64,000 nucleotides of DNA from Gadus chalcogrammus (Eukaryota > Chordata > Actinopteri > Gadiformes > Gadidae): NCBI RefSeq assembly GCF_026213295.1, contig NC_079415.1, positions 33,618,813 to 33,682,812 of the forward strand, given 5' to 3'. The notes under the pieces are model-generated. The model worked only from the letters and a program-made list of their open reading frames with translations. It ran no database searches and was not told the DNA's origin. The translations under genes and the position numbers were made by a program. Positions 1 through 10,644 of the stretch are shown here, one piece after another (position 1 is the first letter of the stretch; every line of letters starts with the position of its first letter).

Positions 1-420
1 GGGCTGATGGGGAGGCCTAGGGGTGAGGGGGAGGGGGAGGGGGGGGGGGGGGGTGACGGGGCTGAGGGGGGGCTGAGGGTGAGGAGTAGGGGTGATGGGG
101 AGGGGGAGGGGAGGGGAGGGACCGGGCTGAGGGGGAGGACTAGGGGTGAGGAGGAGGGGGGGTGACCGGCTGAGGGGGGGCTGAGGGTGAGGGGGAGGGG
201 GGGTGAACAAGCTGAGGGGGGGATGAGGGGGAGGGGGAGGGGGGTGAAGGGGCTGAGGGAGGAGGGGGAGGGTTGTGACCGGGCAGTGAGGGGAAGGGGA
301 AGGGGGGGTGACGGGGCTGAGGGGGGGATGAGAGGGAGGGGGCTGAGGGGGGGATGAGAGGGAGGGGGCTGAGGGGGGTTGGTGAGGGGGGGGGGGCTGA
401 TGGGGAGGGGGCTGAAGAAG
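1..420 (+). repeat. G-rich minisatellite in the intron before the B30.2 exon
   Basis: Irregular repeats of GGGGCTGAGGGGG-like units with many G runs of four or more. The same array lies before the B30.2 exon in genes A (36700-37745) and B (59035-59515). The complementary strand gives long Pro/Ser-rich open frames that are composition artefacts. The G runs are on the NLR sense strand, so the pre-mRNA could form G-quadruplexes. Confidence 0.85.
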
Positions 421-701
421 AAGAGAGAGCGATCACAAAAAGAAAGAGAATAAAAAGAAGAAGAGCAGCCTGGATCCAAGGAGAGATGTTTGTTGTTGAT
501 GTTTTCATAATATTGTTGTCGATGTTTTCATAACGTTATTGTTGAGGTGTGTGTATCTATGTATGTGTACATATGTATATGTATGTATGTGTTCATATCT
601 ATGTATATGTACACAGAGCGCAGGAGAACAGTGCTAGTGATGATGATGATGATGAGGATGAAGAGCGGTTCAGCAGCTCATCATGTCTGGTTCTCCCTCA
701 G

Positions 702-1246
702 ATGCCTGTGACCTCACACTGGACCCCAACACGGCCCACAGACGACTCTCTCTGTCTGAGGACAACAGGAAGGTGACGCTGGTTGGAGTAGGCCACTCGT
801 ATCCGGATAGATTTGACTCCTGGTCCCAGGTGTTGGGTAGAGAGGCTCTGACTGGCCGCTGTTACTGGGAGGTAGAGTGGGAAGGAGGGGTTTGGATAGG
901 AGTGACATACAGAGGAATCACAAGGAGAGGAGGGGGTGGTGACAGCGGGCTTGGATGGAACAACAAGTCCTGGGTTCTTTATTGTTCTGATGGTGGTTAC
1001 TCTGCCCAGTACAACGGTACAGAGACAGTCCTCCCTCTCCGCCCCGCTGGCTCCACCAGAGTAGGAGTGTATCTGGACCGGCCTGCTGGCTCTCTGTCCT
1101 TCTACAGAGTGTCCCCAGGTGGAGGAGGGTCCTCAGACACACTGACACACCTCCACACCTTCTGGTCCTCCTTCACCCAGGAGGACCTCCTCCCGGGGGT
1201 GAGGGTAAGGGGGGGGTGGGGGTCAGCCTCTCTGTGTCGGTTGTAG
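702..1246 (+). CDS. B30.2 (PRY-SPRY) terminal exon of an NLR gene lying mostly left of the window (partial)
   Basis: Last coding exon of an NLRC3-like receptor. The acceptor CCCTCAG ends at 701 and the exon enters in phase 1, so the codon split with the linker exon (as in genes A and B) would give Tyr before ACDLTLDPNTAH, the usual start of PRY in fish NLRs. The core LTGRCYWEVEW and GVTYRGI blocks, the Trp of NKSW and the DRPAGSLSFYRV strand follow. The frame is open to TAG at 1244-1246, ending SLCRL, the usual length for this family. B30.2 domains bind protein or ligand partners; in these receptors the domain is thought to help recognition. This is the only intact B30.2 exon among the three in the window. 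Assignment is secure; the rest of the gene cannot be seen. Confidence 0.88.
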
Positions 1247-1284
1247 AAAAAAAGAAAGGGACCTCCTGACTGAGCATGGCCCCT

Positions 1285-1288
<4 letters not shown>

Positions 1289-1344
<56 letters not shown>

Positions 1345-1371
1345 ACTAACACCTGTGTGTCTATAACTTAC

Positions 1372-1437
<66 letters not shown>

Positions 1438-1439
1438 GT

Positions 1440-1484
<45 letters not shown>
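1289..1484 (+). repeat. Adjacent (CA)n and (TG)n tracts in the 3' UTR
   Basis: A CA tract (1289-1342) is followed about 30 bp later by TG tracts (1373-1435 and 1441-1484). CA and TG on one strand are complementary, so a transcript through here could fold into a long hairpin. The arrangement also occurs in block A. Confidence 0.9.
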
Positions 1485-1490
<6 letters not shown>

Positions 1491-1709
1491 GGGGCCCCGC
1501 TCAGTCCGACGAGGAGGTCCCTTGGCGTGTGTGTGTGTTAGTCAGTGTGTGTGTGTGTGTGTGTGTGTGTGTTAGCATGCGTGCAGGCGTTATTCGATTG
1601 CCTGGTAACCATGGTCACTAATATTCACACTGGTTTCAATAATACATTTGATGGTATTTCCCATCTTTGCTGAGCAAGAGTTGCGTTCTAAAGTTCAGTG
1701 ATTGAAACC

Positions 1710-1715
1710 AATAAA
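1710..1715 (+). other. Candidate polyadenylation signal AATAAA, block 0 gene
   Basis: AATAAA lies about 460 bp after the B30.2 stop codon and is kept at the same place in block A (39079-39084) and block B (60710-60715). Another AATAAA at 3417-3422 is also possible. Use of either site is inferred. Confidence 0.45.
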
Positions 1716-2339
1716 AGCCCGGGCTATGGAAGTGTTCCGGTACCACTGTCATGCACCGACCCGATGTCAAGTGGACCGGGTTGAATTCACTGCGGGTCTC
1801 TCTTCTTATATCCATCTCACCAAAGATATTTTATTACTGTCCTTCTCAACACTCTCTGATCTCACTAAAAGGCTGGCAGCACAACACAGCAATAACGACG
1901 AGATGCGCTGTGCGTAGAGAAGAAAGAATGCCCACGTTGAATTTGCAACATTTGGCAAAAAATGATTCTAAATCTGCCCATATATGGACACGCCAGAATT
2001 GTTGCATCTGTGGCTGCTGGTAATTTAATCACAAAGAAGTATACTCTACGGGGCTATTTTCATCATTATTATTATTATTTTAATTTTTTTAGACGGCACA
2101 GCGATCCGGGGCTATTCCCAAAAGATCTGTGGCTATAGCCTCGAATGCTCGAATGCTAGAGCCTCGAATGGGTTCTTCAATCTGATTGGTAGTCAAACTG
2201 GAGATTAGTTTTCCCCCCCTTTTCAGGGGATAATGTTCCCCGTTTTGATCTCGGACGTTTGGTTCACTTTTTTATGCACACCTTGTGTCCTCAGCGTCTC
2301 TGTGAAAATTATAGTCTCTCTCGCTCTTGCTCTCGCTCT

Positions 2340-2735
2340 GAGTCTGATGACACACGTGAACACAAACATGCATATGTGAACATACACACACGCGTATATT
2401 ACCACGCACACACATGCAAGCGCACACACGCATATATGAATTAACATAAAGACACACACATATAAACATACCATACTATATAGGAACCCAAACACGCAGG
2501 CACACAAACACGTGTATGTGAACACAAACAAACACGTATATATGAACACACACACGCGCGTACATATTATAAACACTCAAATATACACGCAGACACACAC
2601 ATGCACACGCCGCACGCGCATCTATGAACACACACTTACTCAAGTTATGAACACACACACTTACTCACATATGAACACAGACACGCACAGACTACACACA
2701 CATGTATATATAAACACACACACACACACACACTG
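2340..2735 (+). repeat. Cryptic AC-rich low-complexity stretch
   Basis: Interrupted ACACAC, ACGCAC and TATATGAACACA-like units, with equivalents at about 39715-40095 and 61365-61865. Open frames here are rich in Cys/Val or His/Thr and are artefacts. The 1485-2340 interval is unique sequence shared by all three blocks with no recognisable gene; 2736-3150 is AT-rich with nothing recognised. Confidence 0.7.
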
Positions 2736-3152
2736 TGTTTTGATGATTTATATTCATGTACTCAACTATAATCCAAATGCTACATTTTCTGGGGCTTCTT
2801 AAAGTTGATCTTGATTAACCATGAAAGGTAAAGATTTTTTAAATCTTTACAAAGACTATATTTCTAATGTTTCTGATTGATTGGTGGTAAATTGTAACAT
2901 TTTTATACTACAATATTTTGTCTATTTTCAGACGTTAACAGTTTCATACTGCGGGGCTCTGATATCAGTTTATATTTTGATAAGCCTCACATGATGTAAA
3001 GCAGATTTTATATTATATTCGTAATGCAAGCGGTCGAAAAGCTATAGATCATGTTGTGATCACTTTAAACTGAGTATTGATTCCTTGTGTTCTGTGGGGA
3101 AAAACACAGCAGCAGAACACACCTGTTTATGATTAGTAATGTATGTCTGCTG

Positions 3153-3412
3153 CTTCTATTGTTTGAGTCCTTGTGTTTATTGTGTTCATGTAAGGGACTG
3201 TTCTTCTATTGTTTGAGTCCTTGCGTTTATTGTGTTCATGTAAGGGACTGTTCTTCTATTGTTTGAGTCCTTGTGTTTATTGTGTTCATGTAAGGGACTG
3301 TTCTTCTATTGTTTGAGTCCTTGTGTTTGTGTTCATGTAAGGGACTGTTCTTCTATTGTTTGAGTCCTTGTGTTTATTGTGTTCATGTAAGGGTCTGTTC
3401 TTCTGTTGTCCT
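3153..3412 (+). repeat. 50-bp minisatellite, about 5 copies
   Basis: The unit contains TTGTTTGAGTCCTTGTGTTT and ATGTAAGGGACTGTTC and repeats every 50 bp. Copy number differs between blocks: about 5 here, about 4 in block A, about 9 in block B. Confidence 0.9.
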
Positions 3413-3913
3413 GGTTAATAAAGCATAATGGTGATAAACAACTCAGAGGATCCACTGAATGTTCTCTTGTGTTCAGCAGAGGATCAGTTTACACTTTAAG
3501 GTCGGGGGTTCACTGAATAAAAAGCACAACAGAGGCTTCGTCTACACAACATTAATGACCAGGACACCAGCAAGTGCATTTCCACCTCAGACTCATACGC
3601 CCGATGAGGGACGGAGTATGGAGAGAGTTCTAGAAGCGGGCCGACAGGAAACAGCCCAGCTACTGGTGTCCCTCCAGAGACGAGCCTTGCAGGCTGGTTG
3701 ATGCACCACCTCCCCGTCTAACAGGACCCTGAGCCTCCATGTTGAAACACACAGAGGTGTGTGTTTGAGGCGCTGAGCTGCAGAGGAGGAACCTCTCCTT
3801 CTCTGGGTGCGTGGGAGGGGGCAGTAGGATGGACGCGTCTGATAAATGAGTCGATAGTAAGATATGAGGCCGTTTATCAAAGCCATGCTTCAGTCCTGTC
3901 ATTGCGTGGGGAG

Positions 3914-3927
3914 CCACTAGGGGGCGG
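3914..3927 (+). promoter_or_regulatory. CTCF-like motif, block 0
   Basis: CCACTAGGGGGCGG fits the vertebrate CTCF core consensus CCASYAGRKGGCRS at every position. It lies about 2.7 kb after the B30.2 stop and is kept in the other two blocks. Binding is inferred. Confidence 0.45.
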
Positions 3928-4610
3928 TGAATCCACCTCGGTGGGGTTCACCTTCTGACCAACAGGACCAAGGGGAAGGAGACTGTGTGTGTTAAGTGAC
4001 AACCTATTTGCTACTCTTGCAGGACGTTTCTGTCCTCGTGTTTTCCGTAAGGCAATAAGCGCCAAAAAAGTAATCCAAGAAGGAAGCGAGGCAGATGGAT
4101 AAGGAAGAATGCAGCGATTTATTCTCAGAACATAGTGAACAAACATTGAACAAATAATAAACGTTTCCAAGTAGAATCCTGGGTCACCTGACAGTAATAG
4201 AGAGGAAGAAATCACTTTTTTATGCTTAAATGACGGTTATCTACGGTCAGAAAGCCGTTGCTCCCGTCATGCTCTGAGAACTCAATTAACTCAGCAGAGA
4301 TGGCTGAGCCAGGCGCCCACATGGTTAATTTACTGCAGTTTACTACAATAAGCTATGCTTTACGGCAGTATACATTTGTGGTAGAAGGAAAAAATATGAG
4401 CGCAATAAAACCTGCTCTATTGAATAGACATAAATAAGATGTATCAAAATATCAGATAATTATTAATTAATAAGCTTAATTATTATGAATTAAAGCAAAA
4501 TCGAAGTTAACAAATTGGGCACAAAGTGTGAACATATACCTCATCGTCTCCATTGCTCTAAAGTGTGTGTGGTGGAGGTGTTTGGAATGGTTGAAGAGCC
4601 TTTGGTGCTC

Positions 4611-4611
<1 letters not shown>

Positions 4612-4679
<68 letters not shown>
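4612..4679 (+). repeat. (CA)n microsatellite
   Basis: Uninterrupted CA tract, also present with different lengths at 41824-41859 and 63803-63892. The 3930-4610 interval before it holds no recognisable gene. Confidence 0.95.
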
Positions 4680-4680
<1 letters not shown>

Positions 4681-4755
4681 AACAAGCGAGCAGAAGACCA
4701 AACGCAACTAAATGAAGAGCAGACTGTATCGCTATAATGAAAGGTTCCACTTTCG

Positions 4756-4881
4756 CAAGGGGCGCCACTGAAGAACGTTGTTCATCACTGACCTCTCTGG
4801 AGGCCCTGAAGGTTGTGCTCTGTCCTGGGTGTCCTGGAGGAGAGCTGGGCGTGGCTGGTGGGATGGTGTTGGCCTGAGGAC

Positions 4882-4950
<69 letters not shown>

Positions 4951-5089
4951 CTCCTGGCGTGGGGTTTCACCCTGTGTGTGTGTGTGTTCACCCTGGCATG
5001 GGGTTCTACACATGTGTGTGTGTGTGTGTGTGGGGGGGGGGGGGTCCCACCTGGCATCGGGTTGTATGTGTGTGGGTTTCACCTGGCGT

Positions 5090-5185
<96 letters not shown>

Positions 5186-5830
5186 GTGTGTGTGTGTGTG
5201 GGGGGGGGGGGGTCTTGCCTGCTCTGATGGGTATCGTGTACTTGAGGGTACGTGGAATCCATAAAGAGAGTCTGAAGTTGTAAAATGACCTGAATGGATC
5301 TTCCTGACGACCTTCAGAGCCGTAGTGGGGCGGCTCTTCCTGTGTCTGGTCCCTCCCTCAGGTCCAGGCCTCCTCTGGCTGAACTCTACCGTTGGGTACC
5401 GGGCTAGGTGAACCTGGGAGAAGGGTTCCCTTACATCAGAACCGATCTGGGACCTGTCCCAGCTAGGGCTCTCTTCAAGCTGGAGTTGTGCTTTTCTTCA
5501 GCGGAGGACGTAAGGAAACCTTCACTCGGCGCTTTGGAGATGCGTGGAGAGGAGCGTTGCAGCGTGTGCCATGGTTCTCTGATGAAGACCTTGGTCGTGT
5601 TCTACTGGCTGAGAGGAAGGACACACACATCTTCCTCTTGGCCCTTTTCCTTCAGATTCCTGTCGCCATCTTGAAGGATATTCCAGCTCATGTAGCTGAC
5701 GTCCCAACAGATTCTCAAACCCCTGGTTTCTCCTGAGGGGCGTGTCTGCAGACCTGTAGACTTCAGACACTGCTCTGTGTCCCAGCATGCATCTGCTCAC
5801 TCACACATCCATCAGCAGGCCAACGCTCTA
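4756..5830. mobile_element. Truncated copy of the inverted-repeat element
   Basis: Matches the central and right part of 11866-13489: starts at GCCACTGAAGAACGTTGTTC and ends at the right inverted repeat near CCCAGCATGCATCTGCTC. Its left third is missing and it is interrupted by GT tracts. Similarity to the second copy continues past the element to about 6375, so a larger segment was duplicated. Confidence 0.6.
4884..5200 (+). repeat. Cluster of (GT)n tracts and a G run inside the inverted-repeat element
   Basis: GT tracts at 4884-4949 and 5088-5200 with shorter runs between, separated by repeats of a CCTGGCGTGGG-like phrase. The copy at 43230-43680 has one long GT tract instead; the copy at 11866-13489 has only short TG runs. 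Confidence 0.9.
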
Positions 5831-7560
5831 GCGGTGGAGATGCAGATCCAGGAGTTCAGGCATCGGGGTTCATTGAATCAGCAGTCCTCTCTCCATAACG
5901 CCCGCTCCTCTCTTCCTCCACTGGAGCTGTAGATGTGTTGGTAGACATGAGGGTTATTGGTGATGATGTCAGGGGGATGTTGCAGGGTCATGGTCGGCTC
6001 TCTGAGCTCGACCTTTAGATTGGATCTGTAGGGTTTGAACCCTGAATTCTCCACATAATTCAGCTTATTGTAAAATGTAGTCGCCGGTTTGCACTGAAGG
6101 ATTCCATTGGTGTTAGGGTTTGAGGTTTAAGGTCGTTGTGGGACCTACATGGTAGTTCTGCTCTTCGTACGGTTTGGAGTGTTTTAACTTGTACACACTG
6201 GGTGCACAGCAATAGAGGTAGACTGAATAGTAGTGATGACCAACAGCAACAAACAGATCTCCTCAAGGTCAGTCTGCTGGCTGTGTTTTGATGAAGACCA
6301 CCGCTGGACTTCAGGGTCTTCCTCCGCTCAGCTCCAGGTGAGGCGCTGGTCATTCTTTTCTTTGGTTGGTTTATATAATTAGGGTTTATATAATTTGAAT
6401 ACAGTTGTATATTAAAGTTACTCTTGATATTTCTACAACTGTCATGACCGTTGCCTTTGTTATTACAAAAAGCCTGCAAAGTTCACTTGTGAAATTCACT
6501 GCAATTAAATCACACATTATACATGATTGTGTTCATTTCACTTACCTTTTGGCATGTCCTTAATGCCCTTAATGCCTCTTGTTTTGACTTTCTAATCGTT
6601 CTCTTTCTACTGCCATTATTTTCTAGTTCATATCTTGTATTGTATCACAATCGGCAATCGTGGTTGAAGAGGATCCACTTAAAAAGGTCCCTGGTTAAAT
6701 GTCTAGATCTCAGTGATGCTTGAGTCAGTTCATGCCGGTCCTCGCTCTAGAATGAAGCATTATTCTGATAGGACAGAGTCCGAAGAATCCTAGCATTGGT
6801 CACCCTTCACTCCTTGTTTGCAGTGGTGGCAGGTGATCACATTTGTGGGTGGTTCGCAGTAATGGACGGGGGGGAAAACATTTTGAATGTGGAACATTTT
6901 ATTTCCGCTCTCTCAAAAAAAAAAATAATAATAATCATGGACTAACATGAACAAAAACACAACTTTTACATACGGTTAGACGGATAGATAACGACGGATC
7001 GAATAGATTCATTCAATCAACCTACATAAAATAAAATTAAGTCCAGCAGCTTTGTTTCTGTTTTGTATTGTAGGCTACTTATCCAACCACATCTAGCACC
7101 TTTTGTAGTGTCTTGCAGCACTGGCATCTATGTCGAAACAGCAAACATGCCTGCTGTCAGCAAAATTAGCCTTCCCACTGCATCTACAGCAGTGTTAATT
7201 TAGTTGACTATGACGAAAACTAAATAAAAAGTCAGATATGATGACAAAGACTGCGACGAATATAACTGATTATGGTCGACAAATAATAGAGAAGCAATAA
7301 TTAATTATGTGTGAAAAGGGAGATTTTTACACATGTAAAAGACATTGTCAATCATGTTTTTAATCAGTGCTGCTGTAGTCAAGTTACCTAATTTATCATC
7401 CTTAGATATATCTAATTTATCCTTCAGCATATACTGTATCACCATAACTCTTCCTTTTTCAAATGTTATATTTACAAAATGGAGACTTAGGAGTATTGAA
7501 GTTCAGAAGCCTGACAGCTGATCTCGAAGACGTCGCCCGTCAGAAGGCAATTCTCGCTCG
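5831..7560. other. Spacer without recognised gene
   Basis: 5831-6375 is paralogous to 13490-13940 (shared phrases CAACAGCAACAAACAGATCT and GGTGAGGCGCTGGT) and has no open frame of note. 6376-7560 is AT-rich. A stretch near 7195-7290 (GTTAATTTAGTTGACTATGA) resembles a common dispersed fish repeat, but I cannot name the family. Confidence 0.5.
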
Positions 7561-7573
7561 GGAGTACAAATGT

Positions 7574-7611
7574 CCCCAAACCCGACAAACTTGTGTTTGT
7601 CGGGTTTGGGG
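7574..7611. repeat. Perfect 17-bp inverted repeat with 4-nt loop
   Basis: CCCCAAACCCGACAAAC (7574-7590), loop TTGT, then its exact reverse complement (7595-7611). It lies 50 bp left of the gypsy-like element. Confidence 0.9.
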
Positions 7612-7661
7612 AGGTTTTCAATATCTATATATATATTTTTCAATACATAAATAAAAGATAT

Positions 7662-8995
7662 TGTGGCGACTCCTCCTGGGTCGCGCAGGGGATCCTGGGA
7701 GTTGGTGTTGATGTTGACAAAAGGGGCTTTAGTCGTCCTTGTTTTGTTATTTTGTTAAGTGGGGTTGATGGGTTCGGGGTGAGTCGTTTGGAGGCTGACC
7801 GGACCATCGGTGAGGCGGAGGGGTGGCTCCTGCTGACGGCGCGTCAGTTGGAGCAGCAGCAGCGGGCCGACGAGGCCCTGGCGTTGGCGAGCTCAGCATT
7901 TGTTTTAGAAATGCACACAACACTGCCCTTTGCCTTGTGTGACCCCCCTACACCTGAATATTTATATTATTTGTAAAGTGGGGTTGATGGGTTTGGGCTG
8001 TTATTTGGTTGGGTGTAGTTCCATGTTCAAGTCAATATGTGTGTCTATCGTCGCTGCCACCATCATGACATGTTTGTTCGTTGGGTGTGCTGTTTCCTTA
8101 TACGTTGTTGGTGATGAATAAAAGTAGCCTGCAGTCGTGCGGTGTGTGGGACGCAGAGCTACAGTTGACTTAAGCCTGACTCTGTGTACTTCTTGGCCGG
8201 GAAATGGAGAAAAACACCTTTCCCGAGTGGGGATTGCCCACGGTGCATCCAAAGGAGCAGGACACAGAGTAATGGCCCGGCGTGAGTAATTTACTAGAAT
8301 TCTCAAAACAAAAGTATTTTCTTCAAGTATAATTATTTACAATTTCAAACACAAATTATATTAACTAAAAAAATCATGGACAATATGCCGCTCTGGAGGC
8401 GGGGCAGCGCCCCAGCTGGCCGGAGGCGTCGGTGCGAGGGCCTGATGTGAAGGCCTACCACTCCCATTGGGGATGCTTCCGGCTCCACAACGGGACGGCC
8501 CACCGCAGGTGGCAGGACCCTAGGGGTTAGGGCGACATTCTGCAGCTGTTGGTGCCCCGTGTGCTTCGTCCCCAGGTGCTGCAGCTGGTCCACGGCTCGG
8601 TGGGAGCGGGGCACTACGGGTGGCAGCCCCTGGGGGGGTTCAGCGGCCTAGCCGGCGGCGCCGGGCCCCTGGACACCTGAGAGACGACGTGTCGGGTGAC
8701 AGGGTCGTCGTCGGGGACGACTGACCCCTCAGGGGGGAGCTTTGTGGGGACCCCTCCGGTGTCGCGCTGGGGATCCTGGGAGTTGGTGTTGATGTTCACA
8801 AGAGGGGCTTTTGTCGTCCTTGTTTTGTTGTTTGGTTAAGTGGGGTTGGTGGGTTCGGGGTGTTATTTGGTTGTGTGTGGTTGTGAGTTGTTCAATGTTA
8901 ATATGTGTGTTTATCGTTGCAGTCGTGCGTTGTGTGGGACGCAGAGCTACAGTTGACTTAAGCCTGACTCTGTGTACTTCTTGGCCGCCGCTACA
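7662..8995 (+). mobile_element. Degenerate Ty3/gypsy LTR retrotransposon with internal deletion
   Basis: Two related LTR-like segments flank a short remnant. The 5' copy begins TGTGGCGACTCC at 7662 and runs to about 8200; the 3' copy begins TGTGGGGACCCC at 8743 and ends CTACA at 8995. They share GGGGATCCTGGGAGTTGGTG near the start and ACTCTGTGTACTTCTTGGCC near the end. A 4-bp ATAT flanks both ends, a plausible target duplication. The 5' LTR carries about 200 bp of extra sequence and a GAATAAAA motif. The internal part (8390-8740) has a + frame, broken by a stop near 8526, resembling the histidine-rich integrase zinc-binding region of Ty3/gypsy polyproteins, then a purine run just before the 3' LTR. 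No functional gag or pol remains. Confidence 0.75.
8390..8740 (+). pseudogene. Remnant of Ty3/gypsy integrase (zinc-binding region)
   Basis: One + frame encodes a segment with the spacing of the HHCC zinc-binding region and a GAGHYG-like motif typical of Ty3/gypsy integrases. It carries a TAG stop near 8526 and loses family similarity after about 8620. Most of pol and all of gag are missing. It is a relic. Confidence 0.65.
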
Positions 8996-9406
8996 ATATT
9001 TATGTTTAGGTTTTTATTTGAATTAGAAGGGATTTAGGATTTGCCAATGTCCAGCAGGTCACCCTAAAATTGACCAGAATGCAGGAAATCACATTCACGG
9101 TCGTAGCTCATTTTCTCATGGGTGGTCGGGACAAATTCTCTGTGTGGGCAAAGCAGAGAAAGGGGAGGTAACCTTTTCCCCGTATTTTTTATTGAACTTG
9201 TTGATGCAAAGCGATCCTCAGGATCCTTAGCAAGAAATACAGGCTTGATGCAAATAATACCTTGTTTTCTTTCCATTCTTTTTTTTACCCTTCTGCATTG
9301 GTTCTTATTGGTGGTTTGTTGAACTTACAGGTTCCTCTTTGATGAATGACTAAAAGTAAGCCAAGAGGCCGTTTATCAAATCCAGGCTCTGTTATTGCAT
9401 GTGGAA

Positions 9407-9420
9407 CCACTAGGGGGCAC
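9407..9420 (+). promoter_or_regulatory. Fourth CTCF-like motif, in the spacer
   Basis: CCACTAGGGGGCAC fits CCASYAGRKGGCRS. The preceding 45 bp (GAGGCCGTTTATCAAA and following) also resemble the sequence before the motif in the three blocks, so the motif travels inside a short dispersed repeat. Confidence 0.4.
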
Positions 9421-9430
9421 GTACACACGT

Positions 9431-9432
<2 letters not shown>

Positions 9433-9519
<87 letters not shown>

Positions 9520-9545
9520 AACACACACACACGCACGCACGCACA
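9433..9545 (+). repeat. (CA)n microsatellite with CACG end
   Basis: Long CA tract grading into ACGCACGC units. 9000-9400 contains no recognisable gene; 9546-9835 contains paired TACTACGAA motifs typical of dispersed repeats but no gene. Confidence 0.95.
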
Positions 9546-9837
9546 CCGTGAGGACCCAGTCGGGTCTTTGACCCCGCCCCTGCTGTGTGTATGCGTGTGT
9601 TTCTCTCCCTCCTACTTAGGAGATTGTCTGCAGGTGTGGACGGACGGTGCTGCAGGAGCCTGGCCAGACAACAGACCGGCGGGGTATACTACGAACCTCG
9701 CTGAACATACCCAGCCATTCGACAGAGACGCAACTCACGATCAGAGTTAAATGGTACTACGAAGCTCACTTAGGATTAAAGGGGTTTTATATGCGTCTGA
9801 AAAAACCCCAGTACAGAAACAATAGGGGCTAAGCAGC

Positions 9838-10125
9838 TTCGCTGCTCGGACCCCTAATAAGGTACGTCCAACCTGCCTTATTCTATAATTTAGGGAATTC
9901 ACTTTAATTAATTTTACTCTGCAATAACTTGAATGGAACTTCAGATGTTTGGGGACAAGCAGCACAGCAGTCAGGTAGCTATTTAAAGCTATAATAAACC
10001 GTGTATTTTGTTTATTTAGATAAAGCATTATGAAAATGTTTGCATGCACAATAAAGCATACAGATGAATTTGGCGCCCAGCATTTTAATTTTCCCTCTGG
10101 GCTAAGCCCCGGATGTTTATGAAAC
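9838..10125 (+). repeat. Dispersed repeat family X, copy 1
   Basis: Shares AAGCAGCACAGCAGTCAGGT and the terminal phrase CCCCGGATGTTTATGA with copies at about 18690-18860 and 19795-20098. No coding capacity seen; family unknown. Confidence 0.55.
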
Positions 10126-10220
10126 CTAAAAATCCCCATCCAAATCTATTCTCTTGAGTAGAGGCAATAAAAATGCGATATGCGTGGTAGAGAGACGGAG
10201 AAGGGAGGAAGGAGAGGAGA

Positions 10221-10351
<131 letters not shown>

Positions 10352-10593
10352 CCAGTTGAACCAGTGAACGAGTCTCTTTGATGAAAGCTTCCTTCTCACT
10401 CCTCAAAGGGCCGTTCAGGATGCTGCCAAGTTACGGGTGCAATTGAGACTTATCTCGCAGAGCGCTCAGAGAGCAGATGTTCTCGTGTGGTAACACTGCC
10501 CTCTGCTGTCCACATCCGCTCACTACACACACAGGGACGCAAGATCATACGGGACTTGCTTTTCACCAACTTGACATCAGTAACACACACACA

Positions 10594-10644
<51 letters not shown>

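Larger units (their letters stand above)
1..4740 (+). repeat. Paralogous block 0 of the NLR tandem array (right-hand part)
   Basis: Collinear with about 37196-41935 and about 59100-64000: G-rich minisatellite, B30.2 exon, dinucleotide tracts, polyadenylation signal, AC-rich stretch, 50-bp minisatellite, CTCF-like motif and CA tract appear in the same order. Only the 3' end of the gene is inside the window. Similarity to block A is lost near 4740, where block 0 runs directly into a truncated copy of the inverted-repeat element. Confidence 0.85.

Noticed and set aside
140..508. 122-codon Pro-rich minus-strand frame
   Set aside because: Same composition artefact as 36828-37802.
549..776. Plus-strand frame upstream of the B30.2 exon including an acidic (Asp/Glu) stretch
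   Set aside because: It lies in the intron before the CCCTCAG acceptor and is in a different frame from B30.2. The GATGAT run is a short microsatellite.
1702..1917. 71-codon frame found in all three blocks
   Set aside because: Overlaps the candidate polyadenylation signal and shows no protein-specific conservation.
3459..3701. 80-codon frame found in all three blocks (also 40767-41009 and 62820-63062)
   Set aside because: Conservation matches that of flanking non-coding DNA, and most differences change amino acids. No family similarity.
8345..8799. Minus-strand frames of 60-90 codons in the gypsy-like element
   Set aside because: The + strand reading with integrase-like spacing explains this region better.
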